DNA of 64,000 nt. Source: Ehretia macrophylla. Taxonomy: Eukaryota; Streptophyta; Magnoliopsida; Boraginales; Ehretiaceae. The stretch is taken from contig CM075765.1 in NCBI GenBank assembly GCA_037974665.1, positions 6,701,501-6,765,500 of the forward strand. The letters are read 5' to 3'. The notes under the pieces are model-generated. The model worked only from the letters and a program-made list of their open reading frames with translations. It was not told the DNA's origin and did not search any database. Of the stretch, positions 9,269 to 21,410 are shown one piece after another. Position numbers and translations under genes: made by a program. The first letter of the stretch is position 1. Every line of letters starts with the position of its first letter.

Positions 9269-12200
9269 TATGTGATATAATTATGTATTACGTGCTAAAT
9301 GTGTGCTAAGTGAAGTAAAGTGGCTAGTTGTGCATCAAATTGACCTCGTGAATTGTTAATTGTTTGAACTATTGCTTGTAATGTGTGTATTTGAATGTCT
9401 TTGATTGAGTTATGTTATGATTGACTTGATTATCGTGCTTGAATGACTTTGATGATTACACTGTTTCATAAACTCTTATATAAACATGTTTGTATAATAG
9501 TTTAAAACATATATGTGTAAATTTGATATCTTGGCATTCATACATGTCCCGTTGAAATGGTAAGAAAGACTTCTTCCTCCCCCTGAGGAGAAGAGATTAG
9601 CAACATGCCCTCCAAGTTATGTGGATTAGTAGGAATGAAAGCCAATTAATCAGCCCTTTATTTGGGAATTGGTGTTGTAAGCGGAGCTCAGTTATTGGGA
9701 TTTCTTCCAAGGCATTCTTCTGCACTCAGCAGTCAAAAATGAAAGGCTTCCTTTAGGATTTCTATATGACTGTTCTCTGGGTTTTCTTATTCAGTATTCT
9801 TCTAGTATTTTCTTGCTGGTATATCTAAGAGGACTTAGTTTGGGATTCTAATCAACCTTAATATATGGAATTATTTTCGGTATTTGTACTCTAAATTCTT
9901 ATTGGTATTTTCTTGCCGCTCTTAGTTGGGATTCTACTCTTCTATAGTATTCATGGCCAACGGGATTCTTATTCAGATTTCGAGATAGTATCTTCATTTG
10001 AGCCTTTATTTGGCATTTTTACTTGGAAATTCTTAGGTGGTACTAATGGAATTCTTATATGGGTTCTCATTCATAATTCTTCTTTGAACTGCTTATTTGG
10101 TATCTTTCTTGACATTCCGCTCGGGACTTCTAATTGGCATTTTCATATGATGTTCATTTGAGGAGACCGTGTCTTTCTCAGTAACTATTCAAGAGTAATC
10201 AAAGTTAGTTTTCAGTTGATGCAAAGTTCTCTTGTGAAGAAGAATTGCGTTGACTCAATTTATTTAAGGGGAAGATGATGTGATGCTCGAGAACATTGTC
10301 ATGATTCATTAACTGTTTCATCTACTGTTTGTGCATTTTCACTATCCATTTACTTGTTGATTTCTTTGGTTACTATTCATTACGTTTTCCAACTATCTAT
10401 TTTCTTCGAATTAGCATTTTTTCTAAATCATATTAATTGTTATAGGAATGAGAAAATTGTGCATTTGAGCTTAAAGCGATAAGAGCCTTTGTTTCGAAAA
10501 TGATTTATTAAAGCTAATGAATAGTGTTACGTATGAAACATTATATTTTAGTTAGCTAACTTAATTTATGCGCATTAGACTCGTTTTTAAGTTGACTAGG
10601 CTCATTTTAGTAGGCAATAAACTCACCCAACTTGACCCCACCCTTTAAATACTCAACATATACTTGACCCCACCCTTTAAATACTCAACATATACATATA
10701 ATATCTCATAAAACAAAAAAAAAAGAAGAGAAAAGCTGAAAACACTGTAGCAAATCCGAAAATAGCATAGGCGGAGAAATAGAGATTTTTGCTCAACAAA
10801 TCCTCATTCCAAGCCAAGCCAAGCTAGGTGCAAGTGGTTTAGGGTGTTTACTAGCCTCCTAGGAGCTCCTACGTGCAATAGGTGATGGATTTCATACCTA
10901 TTTTTGCATTTCAAAAATGTGACAACTTTCTTGAATTTCTTGTTTTGCTCTTAAATGCTAATGCAATGCTCAAATATGCTTATGTATGTTACATATAAGT
11001 AGTAGAGACCTAATTTATGCTATTATTTTGTAGTTTAATCGGTTGAAATTGCTCGTTAAATATTTGACATGAATATTGACGGGAATGTTAGGGTTTTGTG
11101 AAATTGGACTTTATAGCTTGAATTAATGATCCTAATAGGTGCTTTAGATGTTAATGAAAGTAATGTAAAGGCCCCATAACATTTAATTGCTCATAAGCTA
11201 GCAAAAAAATGAAATAGCCGACTTTTAGAAAGGGGTTTCAGGGTTATCGCGAATTCGGGTTGAATTGGCCTCCACCTTTAGTAATCCTATGCTATTTAGG
11301 ACCTAACTAAGCTTTGCTAGCTCCCATTTGAGTCCCGGTTGAGATACGTGTAGTACAAAGTTTAAAGAGGGAATTTGGGGCTTGCGGGCTAGATGCGGGT
11401 AATTGCTTGACTTTGAGGTCCTAAGTGGTGTCATTAAGTGTCATTAGGAAGGTAGTATAGCTTGCTTGCGTACCTTGAACTTCGTATTACGTTTGGAAAC
11501 TAATTAGCCTTGAATTGCAAAGGGGATATTTTGACCAAGTGTGGAATTTGCTCGGTTTGAGTGTTGCATTGTCTTGGGAGGTCATAAAAGCACTTTTGGT
11601 ATGGTTATGGCATTAGTTGGGTAATTGGTTAACTTAGTTGTAGTATAAATCAACTAAGGGGACGAATGGAGTTTTGTGATTGTTATAGTTCAAACGGGTT
11701 TTCTTTGCATTTAAATGGATCATAATATGGATAGGTTTGCGTGGTGAAAACGGATTTCTATTATCATAGCTCGTTGGGATGTGATAGCTTGAGAAAGTTA
11801 GAGAAAAGAATAGTATTCTATTGAATGTTTGGAATGCACGTAGTGTCCTCCTGTTGCTTAGAAGATAGATTTTTAGTTGGGTTTACGACAGGGGCTTCCG
11901 GAATAAAGTTGGGTTATTTGCTAAGTTTTGATTGGACTTGATGGGTTAGGTGGTTATGGGTGATTATCTAAGATATGGCGTTATCCAGATAATGTTTCAT
12001 AAACGAAATTGCATTATTGTTTTTCTTGAATTGAGGATTCTAAGTGAATTCTTGTTTATAGTAATTGCATTGCCATAGTTCTAAGTGTTTTCCTTGAGTT
12101 TTATATTGAGTTAATTGTAAAGAGAATAAGTATGGATTAATGGCTATATAAATTGATAGTACTATTATGGAATTAAATATGGTTATCTATGTTTAAAATG

Positions 12201-12531
12201 CTCTTTAAAATGATTGTAGAACATGCTTATATCACTATTTTATTGTTGTTAGTTATATTGTTGGTATATTAGATTACTTGAATGATTACTTGGTTGTATG
12301 TTAATTAAGTAAACTATGAGTTAGTTAAGCTAGTTGGATAATTAATGAATGTTGTAATTAAGGAGTAATTGAAACAATGTTTAACTCTATGTTCAAGGTG
12401 ATTGAGAGTGATTTGAAGCAAATCTTGCATTGTGGTGCTTGATAGAGGTGAGAGAGACTTCATCCTTATGTGCATAATAGTTTATTTACTTGTACTTAGA
12501 TTATGTGCACTTATTGTCTATATATTGCGTG

Positions 12532-12559
12532 TGATGACAACCTACTTTGTTGTCCTTCA
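12532..12559 (+). other. LTR hairpin 1, array LTR 2
   Basis: The loop CCTACTTTG is intact. The inner stem ACAA/TTGT pairs, but the outer stem (TGATG against CCTTCA) is weakened by a mismatch and a bulge. Confidence 0.5.
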
Positions 12560-12989
12560 ATCATGTGTTTAATGATGTATTCTATTGTTATCATTTTGAG
12601 TGCATTGCATCGTGGTTGCGCAACCATTTGGGCATGGTAGTGTCGTGGAAACCGGGCGGCATCGGGCTTGCCGGTATACCTTGGCTACCATGGTTACCCA
12701 GTCACTCTCTCGCTTGGGATGCTGCCCAGGGAGAGTTGGGTCGTAGGATTTCAGGGTACATCCGGAGTACACCCATTTTGGAGTTATAAGGGGATGCTAG
12801 CTTATCGATAACAGTGTCATTATTACATCCGGATTTCAGTTCGTAGCTCGTGGTTCGTGATTGAAGATCAAGTGAATCGTATCCTTTTTAATGTGTGGTA
12901 ACTTGTTATTTCAATTGTTCTATGTTTGTAAAATGCTTTATTTGTACTAACTGATGCATTGCACGTCCCTGTTAGACCTTATCCCTCTC

Positions 12990-13009
12990 TGGCCAATTAT
13001 GATTGCTCA
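12990..13009 (+). other. LTR hairpin 2, array LTR 2
   Basis: TGGCCAAT against ATTGCTCA gives a weaker stem, with one mismatch introduced by a G-to-C change. Confidence 0.35.
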
Positions 13010-13625
13010 TACCTCGCCAAATATGTTTCAGGTGGTGCAGTTGGAGGAGTTGACCTGATTGTTGTGTGCTATTACTTGAGATTTGAGTGATTGCCTGTTA
13101 AACTGTAGAAGACCTTAATTGTTCTACTTTTTATTCTATTTTGGAGTCTAAGGGCTTATGTATATATATTTGAGTAGTTGCAAGTTTGAAAGCTAAGTGG
13201 ATGTAGTAAGTGTTATGAATTGTGGCATGTAATAACTTTTGCTTCTGCTTCTAGCTATGTTGCATGCTTGGGTGTGAATGAACGGGTGTATGGTTGGTTT
13301 TAATTTCTAAGAATGTTCAATGCTATCATGGAGTGGTATGATAAGCGGTTTTGTAAAAAAGTTAAGTTATGAATGCATGCTTGTGTGTATCTAAACTGTT
13401 TGTATGTCTTAAGGCTCGGATGGCCTTAAAGCTAAGATCTTTAGTTATAAATGAATGTCTTGTTATGTTGTGGCTTTATTGAGTATTTACAGGTTTTCAG
13501 AATGTCCACAGTACAGGGAAGACTCTGTCCATTTTTTCTAAATTTTATGACCGGGTTTGTTATTGGGTTGAGAATGGCATGGTTATTAGAGCCTCCGGTC
13601 TCGTGAGGGATCGGGGCGTTACAGG

Positions 13626-13637
13626 TGGTATCAGAGC
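13626..13637 (+). other. Primer-binding site, tRNA-iMet type, perfect
   Basis: TGGTATCAGAGC exactly matches the usual iMet primer complement, two bases after LTR 2. Confidence 0.95.
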
Positions 13638-13680
13638 TTAGTTAGCTCTAAGCCGGGACAGGGTCCTTGGCATGTCGGGT

Positions 13681-13862
13681 AGTAACCCTTGCGTGTGTGC
13701 TTATTAAGTATATGTCTTGAAAGTGTATGCCTGCATGTGTGATTGTGTGTCTTGTATTGAATGTGTGCACTAGTAACCCTTGCGTGTGTGCTTATTAAGT
13801 GTGTGTCTTGAAAGTGTATGTCTGCATGTGTGATTGTATGTCTTGTATTGAATGTGTGCACC
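13681..13862 (+). repeat. 91-bp tandem duplication in leader, copy 2
   Basis: Units 13681-13771 and 13772-13862; same unit boundaries as in interior 1. Confidence 0.9.
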
Positions 13863-14856
13863 TATCTAATAAAATTATGTGTTACGTCCTAAATGTGTGC
13901 TAAGTGAAGTAAAGTGGCTAGTTGTGCATCAAATTGACCTCGTGAATTGTTAATTGTTTGAACTGTTGCTTGTAATATGTGGATTTGAATGTCTTTGATT
14001 GAGTTGTGTTATGATTGACTTGATTGTCGTGCTTAAATGACTTTGATGATTACACTGTTTGATAAACTCTTATATAAACATGTTTGTATAATAATTTAAA
14101 ACATATATGTGTAAATTTGATATCTTGGCATTCATACATGTCCCGTTGAAATGGTAAGAAAGACTTTTTCCTCCCCCTAAGGAGAAGTGATTAGCAACAG
14201 GCCCTCCAAGTTATGTGGATTAGTAGGAATGAGAGGCAATTAATCAGCCCATTATTTGGGAATTGGTGTTGTAAGCGGAGCTCAGTTATTGGGATTTCTT
14301 CCAAGGCATTCTTCTCCGCTCAGCAGTCATAAATGAATGGCTTCATTTGGGATTTCTATATGACTGTTCTCTGGGTTTTCTTATTCAGTATTCTTCTAGT
14401 ATTTTCTTGTTGGTATAGCTCGGAGGACTTAGTTTGGGATTCTAATCAACCTTAATATATAAAATTATTTTCGGTATTTGTACTCTAAATTCTTATTGGT
14501 ATTTTCTTGCCGCTCTTAGTTGGGATTCTACTCTTCTATGGTATTCATGGCCAACGGGATTCTTATTCGGATTTTGAGATAGTATCTTCATTTGAGCCTT
14601 TATTTGGCCTTTTTACTTGGGAATTCTTAGGCGGTACTAATGGAATTCTTATCTGGGTTCTCATTCATAATTCTTCTTCGAACTGCTTATTTAGTATCTT
14701 TCTTGACATTCCGCTCGGGACTTCTACTTGGCATTTTCATATGATGTTCATTTGAAGAGACCGTGTCTTTCTCAGTAACTGTTCAAGAGTAATCAGAGTT
14801 AGTTTTCAGTTGATGCAGAGTTCTCTTGTAAAGAAGAATTGCGTGGACGCAATTTG

Positions 14857-14872
14857 TTTAAGGGGGAGAGGA
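14857..14872 (+). other. Polypurine tract before array LTR 3
   Basis: Purine run agggggagagga abuts TGTGACGCCC. The matching tract before LTR 2 (10265-10278) reads aaggggaagatga. Confidence 0.8.
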
Positions 14873-17292
14873 TGTGACGCCCGAGAACATTGCCATGATT
14901 CATTAACTGTTTCATCTACTGTTTGTGCATTTTCACTATCCATTTACTTGTTACTTTCCTTGGTTACTATTCATTACGTTTTCCAACTACATATTTTCTT
15001 CGAATTAGTATTTTTCTTAAATCATATTAATTGTTATAGGAATGAGAAAAATGTGCATTTGAACTTAAAGCAATAGGAGCCTTCGTTTAGAAAATGATTT
15101 ATTAAAGCTAATGAATAGTGTTACATATGAAATATTATGTTTTAGTTAGCTAACTTAATTTATGCGCATTAGACTCATTTTTAAGTTGACTAGGCTCATT
15201 TTAGTAGGCAATAAACTCACCCAACTTGACCTCACCCTTTAAATACTCAACATATACATATAATTGCTCATAAAAAAAAAAAGAAGAGAAAAGCTGAAAA
15301 CACTGTAGCAAATCCGAAAATAGCATAAGCGGAAAAATAGAGATTTTTGCTCAACAAATCCTTATTCCAAGCCAAGCCAAGCTAGGTGTAAGTGGTTTAG
15401 GGTGTTTACTAGCCTCCTAGGAGCTCCTACGCGCAATAGGTGAGGGATTTCATAACTATTTTTGTATTTCAAAAATTTGACAACTTTCTTGAATTTCTTG
15501 TTTTGCTCTTAAATGCTAATGCAATACTCAAATATGCTTATGTATGTTATATATAAGTAGTAGATACCTAATTTATGCTATTATTTTGTAGTTTAATCGG
15601 TTGAAATTGCTCGTTGAATATTTAACATGAATAGTGACGGGAATGTTAGGGTTTTGTGAAATTGGACTTTATAGCTTGAATCAATGATCCTAATAGGTGC
15701 TTTAGATGTTAATGAAAGTAGTGTAAAGGCCCCATAACATTTAATTGCTTATAACCTAGCACAAGAATAAAATAGCCGACTTTTAGAAAGGGGTTTCAGG
15801 GTTATCGTGAATTCGGGTTGAATTGGCCTCCATATTTAGTAATCCTATGCTATTTAGGACCTAACTAAGCTTTTCTAGCTCCCATTTGAGTCCCGGTTGA
15901 GGTACGTGTAGTACAAGGTAAAAAAAGGGAATTTGGGGCTTTCAGGCTAGATGCGGGTAATTGCGTGACTTTGAGGTCCTAAGTGGTGTCATTAAGTGTC
16001 ATTAGGAAGGTAGTATAGCTTGGTTGCGTACCTTGAACTTCGTATTACGTTTGGAAGCTAATTAGCCTTGAATTGCAAAGGGGATATTTTGACCAAGTGT
16101 GGAATTTGCTCGATTTGAGTGTTGCCATTGTCTTGGGAGGTCATGAAAACACTTTTGGTATGGTTATGGCATTAGTTGGGTGATTGGTTAACTTAGTTGT
16201 AGTATAAATCAACTAAGGGGACGAATGGAGTTTTGTGATTGTTATAGTTTAAACGGGTTTTCTTTGCATTTAAATGGATCATAATATGGATAGGTTTGTG
16301 TGGTGAAAACGGATTTCTATTATCATAGCTCGTTGGGATGTGATAGCTTGAGAAAGTTAGAGAAAAGAATAGTATTCTATTGAGTTTTTGTGACTTTTGC
16401 TCAATTGATGGTTTTAGTGTTTCTATTAGGTGCCATTAATGCTAGATGGCTTAAATGTTTGCTTAAACCCATTAAAAGATGGCTAGAAGTTGATAGAATG
16501 ACTAGAACATAAAGAGGGACATTTAGGTCAATTGGTTTGTTCTAATGTTTTAGGTGTTTGTAGAACTTTCTTGTGGTTGGTTAGTAACCGTTGAATGCTT
16601 GGAATGCTCGTAGTGTCCTCATGTTGCTTAGAAGATAGATTTTTAGTTGGGTTTACGAAAGGGGCTTTCGGAATAAAGTTGCTAAGTTTTGATTGGACTT
16701 AATGGGTTAGGTGGTTATAGGTGATTATCTAAGATATGGCGTTATCCAGAGAATGTTTCATGAACTAAATTGCATAATTGTTTTTCTTGAATTGAAGATT
16801 CTAAGTGAATTCTTGTTTATAGTAATTGTATTGCCATAGTTCTAAGTATTTTCCTTGAGTTTTATATTGATTTAATTGTAAAGAGAATAAGTATGGATTA
16901 TTGGATTTATAAATTGATAGTACTATCATGGAATTAAATATGGTTATCTATGCTTAAAATGCTCTTTAAAATGATTGTAGAACATGCTTATATCACTATT
17001 TTATTGTTGTTAGTTATATTGTTGGTATATTAGATTACTTGAATGATTACTTGGTTGTATGTTAATTAAGTAAACTATGAGTTAGCTAACCTAGTTGGAT
17101 AATTAATGAATGTTGTAGTTAAGGAATAATTGAAACAATGTTTAACTTTATATTCAAGGTGATTGAGAGTGATTTGAAGCAAATCTTGCATTGTGGAGCT
17201 TGATAGAGGTGAGGAAGACTTCATCCTTATATGCATAATAGGTTATTTACTTGTACTTAGATTATGTGCACTTATTGTCTATATATTGTGTG

Positions 17293-17320
17293 TGAGGGCA
17301 ACCTACTTTGTTGTCCTTCA
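17293..17320 (+). other. LTR hairpin 1, array LTR 3
   Basis: TGAGGGCAA against TTGTCCTTCA; the C-to-T change in the 3' arm turns one G-C pair into G-U, so the stem is kept. Loop CCTACTTTG. Confidence 0.6.
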
Positions 17321-17750
17321 ATCATGTGTTTATTGGTATATTATATTGTTATCATTTTGAGTGCATTACATCGTGGTTGCGCAACCATTTGGGCATTGTA
17401 GTGTCGTGGAAACCGGGCAGCATCGGGCTAGCCGGTATACCTCGGCTACCATGGTTACCCAGTCCCTCTCTCGCTTGGGATGCTGCCCAGGAAGAGTTGG
17501 ATCGTAGGATTTCGGGTTACATTCGGAGTACACCCATTTTGGAGTTATAAGAGGATGTCGGCTTATCGATAACAGTGTCATTATTACATCCGGATTTCAG
17601 TTCGTGGCTCGTGGTTCGTGATTGAAGATCAAGTGAATCGTATCCTTTTTAATGTGTGGTAACTTGTTATTTCAATTGTTCTATGTTTGTAAAATGCTTT
17701 ATTTGTACTAACTGCTGCATTGCACGTCTCCAGTAGACCTTATCCCTCAC

Positions 17751-17770
17751 TGGGCAATTGTGATTGCTCA
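17751..17770 (+). other. LTR hairpin 2, array LTR 3
   Basis: Identical to the LTR 1 copy: TGGGCAAT, loop TGTG, ATTGCTCA. Confidence 0.5.
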
Positions 17771-18388
17771 TACCTCACTAAACATGTTTCAGGTGGTGCA
17801 GTTGGTGCAGTTGACCTGATTGTTGTGTGCTATTACTTGAGATTTGAGTGATTGCCTGTTAAACTGTTGAAGACCTTAATTGTTCTACTTTTATTCTATT
17901 TTGGAGCCTAAGGGCTTATGTATATATATTTGAGTAGTTGCAAGTTTGAAAGCTAAGTGGATGTAGTAAGTGTTATGAATTGTGGCATGTAATAACTTTT
18001 GCTTCTGCTTCTAGCTACATTGCATGCTTGGGTGTGAATGAACGGGTGTATGGTTGGCTTTAATTTCTAAGAATGTTCAATGCTATCATGGAGTGGCATG
18101 ATAAGCGGTTTTGTAAAGAAGTTAAGTTATGAATGCATGCTTGTGTGTATCTAAATTGTTTGTATGTCTTAAGGCTCGGATGGCCTTAAAGCGAAGATCT
18201 TTAGTTATAAATAAATGTCTTGTTATGTTGTGGCTTTATTGAGTGTTTACAGGTTTTCAGAATGTCCATGGTACAGGGGAGACTCTGTCCGTTTTTTTTA
18301 AATTTTGTGACCGGGTTTTGTATTGGGTTGAGAATAGCATGGTTATTAGAGCCTCCGGTCTCGTGAGGGATCGGGGCGTTACAAATGC

Positions 18389-20170
18389 CGATAATCCCTG
18401 TCTCTAGATCCTTGTGAAAGAGCATTCAAAAAATAGGTGTTCGTTTGTTTCACATCCCAAGTAGCAAAGACACAATTAGAGTAATTTTGATTGCCCCAGG
18501 AGGCAAGTCTTTGTCTGGTTGTCAATTTGTTCAAGATCGCAAGCCAATGAAGTTATGCTTAGGGATGCAATTGTTGAACCAAACAAGTTTGTGCCATTGA
18601 ATCTTATCCCTAGTAACTCTAATGTTGTTCCGAGTTTTTTTGAAGGAAAAATTCCCATTGGAAACATATGCCTAATTGAAACTATAATCACAATCTTATG
18701 GTCTCAAGTTGCTGCCCGGGTTGAGATTAGCAAAAGATAGAGGGTGAAGTGGCCAAGTCTAGTTTAAGTTATGAATAATATCAGCAACCCTGGCATTAAG
18801 ATTTGGATAGAAGGAATTTATTCCAAAATGTGTAAGAAGATTGCCAAACGGGTGCCCGTTATCATGCCAAAAAAGGTAGAATTCTTATTACCAACAGAGT
18901 GAGTAATAAAGTTTTTAGCCAAACATATGAGTTGCAAGATTTTCCACCAAGTCCAGCTGTAATCTTTTGGAATGGTAAGAGTCCAAATACATTTGTCATT
19001 TATGTAGTTAGTCCGAACTCAAGAAGCCTAAAGGGTATATCTTGATGAGTAAAAGCTCCAAAAAAGCTTCAAAAGAGCCGTTTTGTTGGTTTCCTCAATT
19101 TTCCTAATACCAAGGCCACCCTCATCAATAGGTTTGCAAACATGATCCCAGGCAATCTTTGGGCCGCATCCCCACTACAAGAAAGCACGAAATTTGCATT
19201 CCATGACAGAAATAAGACCTTTAGGGAGAAAGAAGGAACTAGTCCACTAAGAATACATACCAGAAGAAATAAATATGATTAACTGAAGGCGACCCGCAAA
19301 AAAAAGCCATTTAGTTGTCCAATGGTCAATACGCTTAAAGATCTTATCAATGAGGATCTGACAGATAGACTTACGAAGTCTACCTGAGATAAGAGGGACT
19401 CCAAGGTAGCGAACAGGAAGAGTTCCTTCTTCAAAGCCTAGAATACTATAAATCAAGTTAATCTTCTCCCTAGAACAGCTACCATAGAAGATCTGAATCT
19501 TGTCTGGATTACATTGCAGGCCAGAACATTTGTGGAAATTATCAAGAATAGCAAGAATGGCCCTAATAGAAAGTTCATCAGTTTTACAAAAGAGAAGAAG
19601 ATCATCAGCAAAACAAAGGTGGTTGAGCTTAAGTTGTGAACATTTGTTATGAAATTGAAACCCAATGGTGAAGTGAAGGTTGTTAAGAATTCTAGTAATA
19701 ATTTCCATAGCGATGACAAAGAGATATGGGGAAAGAGGGTCACCCTGACGAATCCCTTTGGAACCTGGAAAGTAACCTTCAAGACTATCATTAATGGCAA
19801 TAGAAAATCTAGTAGTTGAGATACATTCAAGAATCCAACCAATAAACATGTCAGGAAAACCAAACAAAAGAAGAGCATGGAATATAAAATCCCAATGGAC
19901 ATAATCAAAAGCCTTCATGATATCCACCATCATTGTACATCTGGGAGTAAGATTTTTCCTAGAATAACTTCTCACAAGATCCTGAGCAATAAGAACATTA
20001 TCCAGCATCATTATATTCTTGACAAAAGCAGATTGATTATGAGAAATAATATGTGGAAGACAGCCATTCAAACGATTAGGAATTATCTTAGAGATATACT
20101 TGTAAATCGTATTACAACAAGAAATGGGTTTGAAGTCTTTAAGCAACATAAGGGAATCAACACCATTCAC
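18389..20170 (-). pseudogene. LINE ORF2 reverse transcriptase, N-terminal side of split
   Basis: The longest open part is 19247-20170 (307 residues). It contains the non-LTR RT signature: PISCCN.IYK near residue 15, the block-A aspartates in VDIMKAFD (83-90), GIRQGDPLSPYLF (139-151) and the catalytic FADD (187-190). Below 19247 other frames continue toward the zinc-binding zf-RVT region, with C..C..H..F..C spacing readable near 18420-18480 (CLCYLGCETNEHLFFEC). The array insertion cuts just after this. The frame starts within the protein, so the copy is 5'-truncated; stops and shifts make it non-functional. Confidence 0.9.
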
Positions 20171-20281
20171 CTATAAATGGATTATAATTGTTTCATCTTT
20201 TGTGCTATAAATTGATTTGAATAAAAAAATGACAAGACTCATATATAAATGAATGACATTTCTCATATCTCTCTACCCTTA

Positions 20282-20398
20282 TATTAGAGTATACACTTAT
20301 TTCATATCAAAAAATAAAAAATTTCTAGACCACCTTATAAGATCCTGGGCTACTCCACTTAACACCAATTGCTTTTTGGATGGAACCTCATCTTAACA
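20282..20398 (+). repeat. TRIM-like 5' LTR (117 bp)
   Basis: It starts TATTAGAG (TGTTAGAA in the other copy) and ends TTAACA. It shares ACCACCTTATAAG.TCCT and CTACTCCACTTAACACCAAT with the right LTR. Confidence 0.8.
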
Positions 20399-20410
20399 TG
20401 GTATCAGAGC
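20399..20410 (+). other. iMet-type PBS of TRIM-like element
   Basis: TGGTATCAGAGC, directly after the LTR. Confidence 0.9.
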
Positions 20411-21111
20411 CCAGGTTTCATTACTGGGCATGATTCGAAGAACAATTTTTTGTTTGAGAGATGAGATGGGTTAAGGGTGTGATGTTAACACACATTTTTG
20501 TTAAAGAAAAAAATGTTTATACCTTTTATGTTACAACACTGACGTCACCACTATGCATGAATGACGTCACTATAATTTGTTTAGTTTACTATTATTGGGT
20601 AATGAAGAACACCTAGATCTAAGATTTGGATTTGGTGTGAGGCACATTAGGCTGGTTCTGATAGGGTAGCGATTAGGTGCAGCATTCTTGTGGAGCTTTA
20701 TGTGAGGTCAATTTGACCAAACATTTGACTGCTTTGACCGAACTTTGACTTAGGGTTGATCGTAATCGACCAAACATCTCCCTAGGGTTTTTGGACGTGC
20801 TGGATTCAATTTTGCAATATGTTTCACCAAATTCTTGATGTATCTTGCTGAGCCTTGAATTTGGGCATTAGTGTAGTGTTTTTTCGTCATCTTTTTGTTT
20901 CATTAGTATTTGGGTATTGGGTCTTTGGTCAACTTGGGCGTTCAGGCAATTTAGGCTTTCGGGCATTTAGGTCTTCGGACATTCAGCTTTCAAGGATTAT
21001 TTTATTTCTTTGGAGCCTTCGGGTTTGTTCTTCTTTGTTTGGGCCTTCGGGCATTGGCATCAGCGATTCTGTTATCAAACTCAAGTAGGGCTACTTGAAT
21101 TTGAGGAGGGC

Positions 21112-21410
21112 AGTTGAATAATTTACATTTTAGTATAATTGCAAGACTGGAGCATTAATTTAGGATTAAATTAAGAAAATTACAGGTTTCCTTATTAGAG
21201 TACATTTCTTATTAGTTAAGTTATATATTCTTGTTCGCCAAGTTTTGTAGCCGATAAATAGGTTCTCTTATCGTACTTGGGAATATCTTGAATAATATAA
21301 TATGTAGTCATTTTGGTTATTCCTATTGTTTAGAGCTATCGTTGGTGGTGTCTCCTACGATTGTTCGCTTACGTGTATATGTTTTTAGTCTTTTTCAATT
21401 TTGTTTAACA
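21112..21410 (+). repeat. Embedded copia-type LTR
   Basis: About 299 bp from a purine-rich GAGGAGGG preceding TTGAATAATT to TTTAACA. It is followed by TGGTATTAGAGG (21411-21422), a one-mismatch iMet PBS. The start is mutated, so the exact first base is uncertain. Confidence 0.55.

Larger units (their letters stand above)
9030..10278 (+). other. Array internal domain 1 (1249 bp), pol-less
   Basis: In order it holds the iMet PBS, a leader with a 91-bp tandem duplication, a possible gag start at about 9558 (MVRKTSSSP then stop), a T-rich degenerate repeat region of TTCTTATT/GGTATT words (about 9690-10150), and the 3' block gaattgcg..ctcaatt.tttaagggga ending at the next LTR. No protein domain of more than a few residues survives. 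The 82-residue open frame at 9913-10161 is low-complexity read-through of the T-rich repeats. Confidence 0.75.
10279..13623 (+). repeat. Array LTR 2 (3345 bp), central
   Basis: It begins TGTGATGCTC. Relative to LTR 1 and 3 it lacks about 213 bp after 11824, with a TTGA-like microhomology at the join. It has a local duplication of about 32 bp around the TATA-like TTTAAATACTC words (10634-10697). Confidence 0.9.
13624..14872 (+). other. Array internal domain 2 (1249 bp), pol-less
   Basis: It has the same order of parts and the same length as interior 1, with scattered substitutions. The gag-like start at about 14152 (MVRKTFSSP, then stop) and the T-rich repeat region are shared. The 3' end reads gaattgcgtggacgcaattt then agggggagagga before the LTR, a block also found in the unrelated-LTR element at 35681-35721. 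Confidence 0.75.
5501..18383 (+). mobile_element. Tandem LTR array: LTR-int-LTR-int-LTR, gypsy (Tekay/Del-like), no pol
   Basis: The array begins TGTGACGCCC and ends GGGGCGTTACA (short inverted ends), and is flanked by the perfect 5-bp TSD AATGC (5496-5500 and 18384-18388). It holds three LTRs of 3529, 3345 and 3511 bp and two interiors of exactly 1249 bp each. Both interiors have an iMet-type PBS and a polypurine tract, and neither has readable RT or integrase. The single outer TSD shows the array entered, or was rearranged after entry, as one locus. Tekay/Del affinity is inferred from long LTRs, TGTGAC..GTTACA ends, the iMet PBS and the GGACGCAATT..TTAAG 3' block. Confidence 0.9.
14873..18383 (+). 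repeat. Array LTR 3 (3511 bp)
   Basis: It ends GGGGCGTTACA next to the second TSD copy AATGC. A short deletion of about 10 bp near 16680 (GTTG junction) distinguishes it from LTR 1; otherwise it is collinear. Confidence 0.9.
5063..20170 (-). mobile_element. L1-type LINE, 5'-truncated and split by a 12.9-kb LTR array
   Basis: Read on the minus strand, a non-LTR reverse transcriptase runs from 20170 down to 18389, jumps the inserted array (5501-18383) and finishes at about 5191, followed by a 3' UTR. The 3' end is an A-rich tail (T run 5063-5070). The 5' end, with ORF1 and endonuclease, is missing, as usual for LINE copies. The array carries the TSD AATGC on both sides of the break. I could not define a TSD for the LINE itself. 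Confidence 0.85.

Noticed and set aside
9913..10161. 82-codon open frame in array interior 1 (and 14507-14755 in interior 2)
   Set aside because: Low-complexity F/L/I-rich reading of T-rich repeats; no domain.
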